DNA from: Patiria pectinifera
Taxonomy: Eukaryota > Echinodermata > Asteroidea > Valvatida > Asterinidae
Reading direction: 5' to 3'
Assembly (NCBI GenBank): GCA_029964075.1
Contig: CM057148.1
Span: 30,063,916 to 30,127,915 of the forward strand
DNA length: 64,000 nt
Below, piece after piece: positions 59,340 through 64,000 of the stretch; position 1 is the first letter of the stretch, and the number at the start of each line of letters is the position of its first letter. The position numbers and the translations under genes were made by a program. The notes below the pieces were generated by a model. That model saw only the letters and a list, made by a program, of their open reading frames with translations. It made no database searches and was not told where the DNA came from.

Positions 59340-60560
59340 TAAATGGCACATGTACAGCAATTCACTGTCTTTCAATAAAATCATACATAATTAAATAACA
59401 GAAAAGATAGTGCAAATCTAAATTTACTATGCGTTTCGCACTGACGCGTAGCGCGCGACATATATTGCAAAAAGTGTACATGTAGGCTATTATGCAGATT
59501 GCGATTTGCGTATGACGTCACAAGTCCAGACAAACTGATGACATATGCGGCGCGGTAACTGTATGTGTTCGCTTGCAAAACCCCTATTAACTAAATGATG
59601 TACCCAGGTCTTCGTTGTGTTGGTAGTGATAAACACAGTGAATTCTCTTGTGGGATTTTTTATTTTATGATTTCAATGAGTAATGTGCTTCCAACACAAC
59701 ACAATCCATGTTTTCTAAATAGAGGTAGTGCTGACACAACCATAATGGAGTATTTCAGTCGAGTACTTTACCCCAGTCCAACCTGGTAATTACTGAAGCT
59801 GATACAGCAGCAATTCAATCTGACACACTAGACATGTGGACTAAGTAGAGGGTAATTATTTTATCTTAAAAGGCAATTTTCAAGAATTTGCACTCTCCTC
59901 AAATTCGATATTACGTTCCTAATATTTGTAAAATTCTTGCATATTTTTGTTTCGAAACACCGGGAATCATTAAAACCATTTCATCTACGAAATATATGTC
60001 TATATTAAATATAGTCTTAATTAAATTGTATAATCTTAATTAAATTGCCCTGAAACACGTGTTTTTTCTGCAGTTTCGTCAAGGACTGCGTTTTGAGTAC
60101 CGAACGGCGTAGCCCCGTATCTTATCGATTCAACACTGCATTGAAGGTTATTGTTCCAAAAAAACAAAGCATTGCATTTTGCGACCCGACTTCATACCAA
60201 GTCACGTAGTTGCAGTGTTGGTAAACCTGCTGAATTTGTAAAGACTAGTAAGTGGCACGGATAACTCAGGGCATGTATTGTTGGCTGAGAAGAAAGGAAT
60301 TATGCACCATACTGCACCCTATTGATTTTTCCATACACGGCACTGTTGTCAGGGTTATCGCTGGGATAATTAACGCCACAACCTTAACTGTACGAATCAG
60401 CTTTTGGTAACCACGTACCGCGTACACGCACCAAAAAGGTCCCTCAAACGTTATCTGTTAGCCAATCGGTAAAGCACTTCTCTTCCGCCCTCTCTCGATT
60501 GGCTACACATGCGGCCGCGGACAACTTGTCAGTGGGCTGCCTACCTACGATGAGCGGGGA
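59340..60560. other. No gene recognised; likely upstream region of next gene
   Basis: Unassigned DNA. The last few hundred bases lie upstream of the first exon at 60625 and may hold its promoter. Confidence 0.4.
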
Positions 60561-60624
60561 CGTTTTATGTTCAGGTACTTGGTAATCCACCATCAACAGA
60601 GTCTCGATCGCTGTTGCTGGGAAA

Positions 60625-60670
60625 ATGAAAGAAGCAGTAATTTTGGTTCTGATGGTGTTAATAATGACAG
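60625..60670 (+). CDS. First exon of a second discoidin-type gene (signal peptide)
   Basis: ATG opens MKEAVILVLMVLIMT and ends G|GTAGGT in phase 1, with exactly the length (46 bases) and phase of the exon at 27788. Residues at corresponding sites (A-VLVL---MT) and the preceding sequence are similar. Downstream exons are not in the remaining 3.3 kb, as expected for long introns. Identification as a discoidin family member is inference from this similarity. Confidence 0.6.
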
Positions 60671-60908
60671 GTAGGTCAAATGTTACAGGTTTCTCGCAGC
60701 TATTGCTTCTAACGTCCTCAAAAAGGACGCGTATGGGAATTACATTTTGTGTTCCGTGATGCTCTAGCGTAGCGCCACTACTGAAGCTAAAATGGTATTT
60801 TTCAAAATCTCAACATGCGCTTAATTTGTTGTCATCCTCCCAACCGTCTTTTAAAAGAAATGATGTTATACGTCTGTACATTCATGCATGGATGGTTCAC
60901 TTTTAGTA

Positions 60909-61558
60909 TACAGGGTGAGTCAAAAAGAAAATGAATTAGGCTACGATTTTCCCCCTTAAAAAAAAAACAATCAAATGTGATACGCAAATAAAAAATATAT
61001 TAAACGAGCACTTTCTTCCGCTCATGAAAAAAAAATAAAAAAATGACCGATGCTATCAGAAAGTATGCATGTTTACTGAACAAAAATACACCGTTGTTTA
61101 CAGCTGTCCATGGAATACTAAAGGAATTCAAAACAAATGAGATTTTAAGCATTTGAGACAAGCCCGAAACATTTTTTCTTTCTTCAGATTTTGTGTTTTG
61201 TATATGAGGAACAAAACATGTTATTTTTTTTCCTGAAATGATGATAGGGATTTATGTCTGTTTTCCTCTCGCAAGTTTCCGTTCATTCATTGATGTAGGT
61301 AACTCCCGTAGTTCATTTTAATTAAAAGGTATTCACCAATGCGTATCGGTCAGTGGTGAACGGCTGACTGCGTGGTATCTCTATTAAGTGGAAAACAAAA
61401 ACTTGTGATTAGAGTAGGCCTATGCAAATTACGTGAACGTTTTTGCAGTTACTAGTCAATTTTGCATTGTGTTCCTATATTTTTTTTCATTAAATGGAGC
61501 GAGCCACATATTTTGCATTTTTTTCTAACTCGGTCAATTTCTTTCGACTCACCCTGTA
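60909..61558. mobile_element. mariner-type MITE (650 bp)
   Basis: The ends TACAGGGTGAGTCAAAAAG and TTTCGACTCACCCTGTA are inverted and include TA. The interior is AT-rich and non-coding. Same terminal family as the copies at 58.76 and 38.97 kb. Confidence 0.82.
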
Positions 61559-61566
61559 CATGTAGT

Positions 61567-61842
61567 CACCGACACCACGAATTAACACCCAAGTCAACTC
61601 CAGAATGTATTACTTTGTAAAAACAGCTAGGCCTAAATGGCACAGTTTGGTTTCACGAAGTAACACCCAAGTGTGCGTGCGCACATCGGACACCGACACC
61701 AACATTTAGCGTTTTCACAAAGTTACAACACTGTTACGGAAATACAATTTGGATAAACAATTTAAAACTTTTGGCAGGAATGTAATTATTACGTATTCTT
61801 GTGAGATAAACAAATGGGTGTTACTTCGTGGTGTCGTTGGCG
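61567..61842. repeat. Phrase-repeat palindrome, family F
   Basis: ACCGACACCACGAATTAACA then CCCAAGT at the left; the complement GGGTGTTACTTCGTGGTGTC at the right. In between lie a further CACGAAGTAACACCCAAGTG and a CACCGACACC. It has the same construction as families A to C with a different phrase. Confidence 0.6.
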
Positions 61843-62204
61843 ATATGGCTGATGTTGTGTCATAATGCTTTTGAATTGCATTGAAGAGCCTATGCAGCTT
61901 TTTGTTTGTCTTTTTTCGAAAACTGTAAGGCATCTTTCAATCAGACCTTTGAATTAAGAAAAGTCAACGATCCAAAACATAAACTTGTCGGGGATTTCAG
62001 GCCGTAAAGTCTATTTACATCAACAATTTAATCATTTACAAAACTAGCCCTGTTATCGGTAGGAATGCCGTCTCTCTCGCAATGTCAGGTGTAAACCAGT
62101 TTCGGCGAGAAAAGAAAATGACAGGTGTGCGCACTCCGGCAGTGCACCCAGAGCGGTCATTCACGTGTAACACACGGACATGTTATGTAAGACACGGACA
62201 TTGG

Positions 62205-62585
62205 AAATTGGAAATTCACGTAGGTTTGCATAGCGAATGTCCATATTTATTTGGATATTGGTAATTGGATATGCACACAGCTTTCTACAGCGAATGTTCA
62301 TATTTTTATTGTCCGGGGGGAGGCGGGATTGAGATGCATCCCTACTGTTAATCGCGTCCGTAACTCCCAGAAGACGCGCAAGTGTGTCTGGTAATTTACG
62401 GAAATCAGAATTGTAAATAAGTTTGTACTGTGAATGTCAATATTTATTGGGATATTGGACATTGAATATGCAGATAGCTTTATGCGCGAATGTCTATATC
62501 TTTGAAAGTCCAGGTGGAGGTGTGATTGAGATACAACCCTGCCGTGAATCGCGTCGAGACCCCTTCGAGACGCGTTGCTATATAG
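62205..62585. repeat. Two-copy diverged tandem repeat (~195 bp)
   Basis: Both units share GCGAATGTC-ATAT, TTGGATATTGG, GATATGCA-A-AGCTTT, GTCC-GG-GGAGG-G-GATTGAGAT and TCGCGTC in order. The 107-codon frame at 62423 runs through the second unit and beyond and resembles no known domain. Confidence 0.65.
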
Positions 62586-62589
62586 TGGA

Positions 62590-64000
62590 GCTGCTAAGCA
62601 AAAAATTGTGTGTTTTTTTTGGTGAAATTAAGCATATGGGGTTTAAATGGACTGACATCATTAAAATCATGACCGATTCTGGATTTTGCCCATTTTGGGG
62701 TCGGAGCTTAAGTTTTAAAAGGGGTGCAAACAATACAAACTCCTAAACCTATATTTAAGATCCATTTTCCTTTGTATTTTATGCTTAAATTAAACTTAAA
62801 AATTAAAATCAGACATTTTACCATTGTAACACCTGTTATTTTCCCACCCGTTGCGTAGGCGTGGCCTAAAATGCATAAAGGTAGGGGTTATATTATTAGC
62901 ATTTTGGTTTTTATATGAAAAACGTTGAACGTTGGTTGAAACCTATCTCGACCGGAAACAGGGGTTAAAATGTGCCCTGTGAAACATCCATAGACATGAA
63001 CTTTTATCAAAAATCAATAAAATTCTGCAGGATTTCCGTATTCACCCCTTTGTATGAGAAAAAATGCAAAGCATTCATAACATTTTTGTACTTAAACGAC
63101 AAAAATCCTAAGGATTTTTAACGTGTGATAAGTACTTTATTTTGATCGAAATTTTGGGGAAATTGTACTCTAGTCGCAGGCTGTTCACTAGGGAGTTTGA
63201 AAGCAGATGAATGAAATAATGAAATTATGCTTGTTTTTTTTTAAGGTAAACAAAAAATGCAGCACGACCAAGTATACACTGCCAGCAAACCAACATTCCT
63301 TCCACATTGTAGAACAATTGGCTGAACCATATGGAAATTAATGTCTTTATCCCCGGTCCCCAGAAGTAAAACAAATGCCAGAATCCTGATAGGACCTGTC
63401 AGCTTGAGATGCATTGCTCATCATTCCAACAATTTGCCTCAAATCCAACAATTGATCATCACATTGTTGTTCCTATGAACCAGGCCATAACCTGCATTGC
63501 TGATTGTATCACTTACAACTGGTGGAAGATGTTAGTGATACACATTTGGGCTACACCGTAACTTTGCAACAGGTGAACTTATAAGTCATTTCTCACTTCT
63601 TAACAAATCTCAAACGGGATCGTTCACGACGCGTTTACAGTGTAAACGGAAAGTAACATTCTTGTTTTCCTGAAAGTCTAAAATTCAGTACAAGTTACTG
63701 GAAAACTTAACCACATTTTTAGGCTTTGATTTGTTACCGAGGTATCTGCATAATGATTGACTTTAAATTAAAACGTGTCAAATGTGATATGAGAAAAAAT
63801 TGGGTAACATTTCCATGAAGTTCCCTAGTACAGACAGTGCACAATTTAACATCCTGTCAAGGCATCATAATTAAAAGAAAAAAACTCTGTCAGAAAATCT
63901 ACCTCTGATTTAAACTAAACACATGGAGATATGTAAAAAAACAAATAAATTATGATCCTCAGGCTCAGCAGGGTGGGATGGTTTAACAAAACAAGGTAAA
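62590..64000. other. No gene recognised
   Basis: AT-rich, probably intron of the gene starting at 60625. No repeats or coding sequence assigned. Confidence 0.4.

Noticed and set aside
62423-62746. 107-codon ORF
   Set aside because: Runs through the diverged tandem repeat unit at 62.4-62.6 kb and beyond, without domain similarity.

Overview
The window is animal genomic DNA, and it looks like a non-vertebrate deuterostome or similar marine invertebrate. Genes are split by long introns. One gene encodes a single discoidin (F5/8 type C) domain, another is an intronless rhodopsin-like receptor. The rest is dominated by many transposon families, several of them only seen in metazoans: a Penelope-like element, Gypsy LTR elements, a non-LTR element, hAT and mariner-type MITEs, and tRNA-derived SINEs. 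I cannot name the species from the sequence. A run of 500 Ns (16731-17230) marks an assembly gap, so this is a scaffolded draft.

Layout. 0-2 kb: two palindromic foldback elements. 4.06-4.91 kb: an intact single-exon class A GPCR gene (minus strand). 5-10 kb: small repeats, a SINE and TIR elements. 10.1-14.1 kb: a decayed copy of a discoidin gene (remnant first exon at 10.2 kb, last two exons at 12.4-12.95 kb). 17.2-21.3 kb and 23.2-27.5 kb: two copies of a ~4 kb segmental duplication, the second carrying a 270-bp inverted duplication beside a (TA)n tract. 27.8-51.9 kb: my gene model for a secreted discoidin-domain protein (five exons, phases compatible, 260 codons), with a 21.7-kb first intron full of transposons. 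That intron holds a decayed Gypsy, LINE fragments, a Penelope-like element split by a complete but dead Gypsy element with matching 5-bp target duplications, and a ~170-bp tandem array. 52-54 kb: palindromic MITEs, a 30-bp tandem repeat and a GTGCGCAC repeat. 60.6 kb: a third discoidin-type first exon whose remaining exons lie outside the window. The window is therefore part of a local cluster of discoidin genes.

The most unusual material is non-coding. Several element families are palindromes built from one short phrase repeated many times with small variations. Two of the families have 8-10 bp target duplications at several loci. One copy has landed in the last coding exon of the discoidin gene and now supplies its C-terminus and stop codon. 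A second theme is a repeat superfamily rich in the palindrome TGACGTCA (about 25 copies counted by eye, against about one expected by chance).

All identities, copy counts and boundaries were judged by eye. No searches were run.
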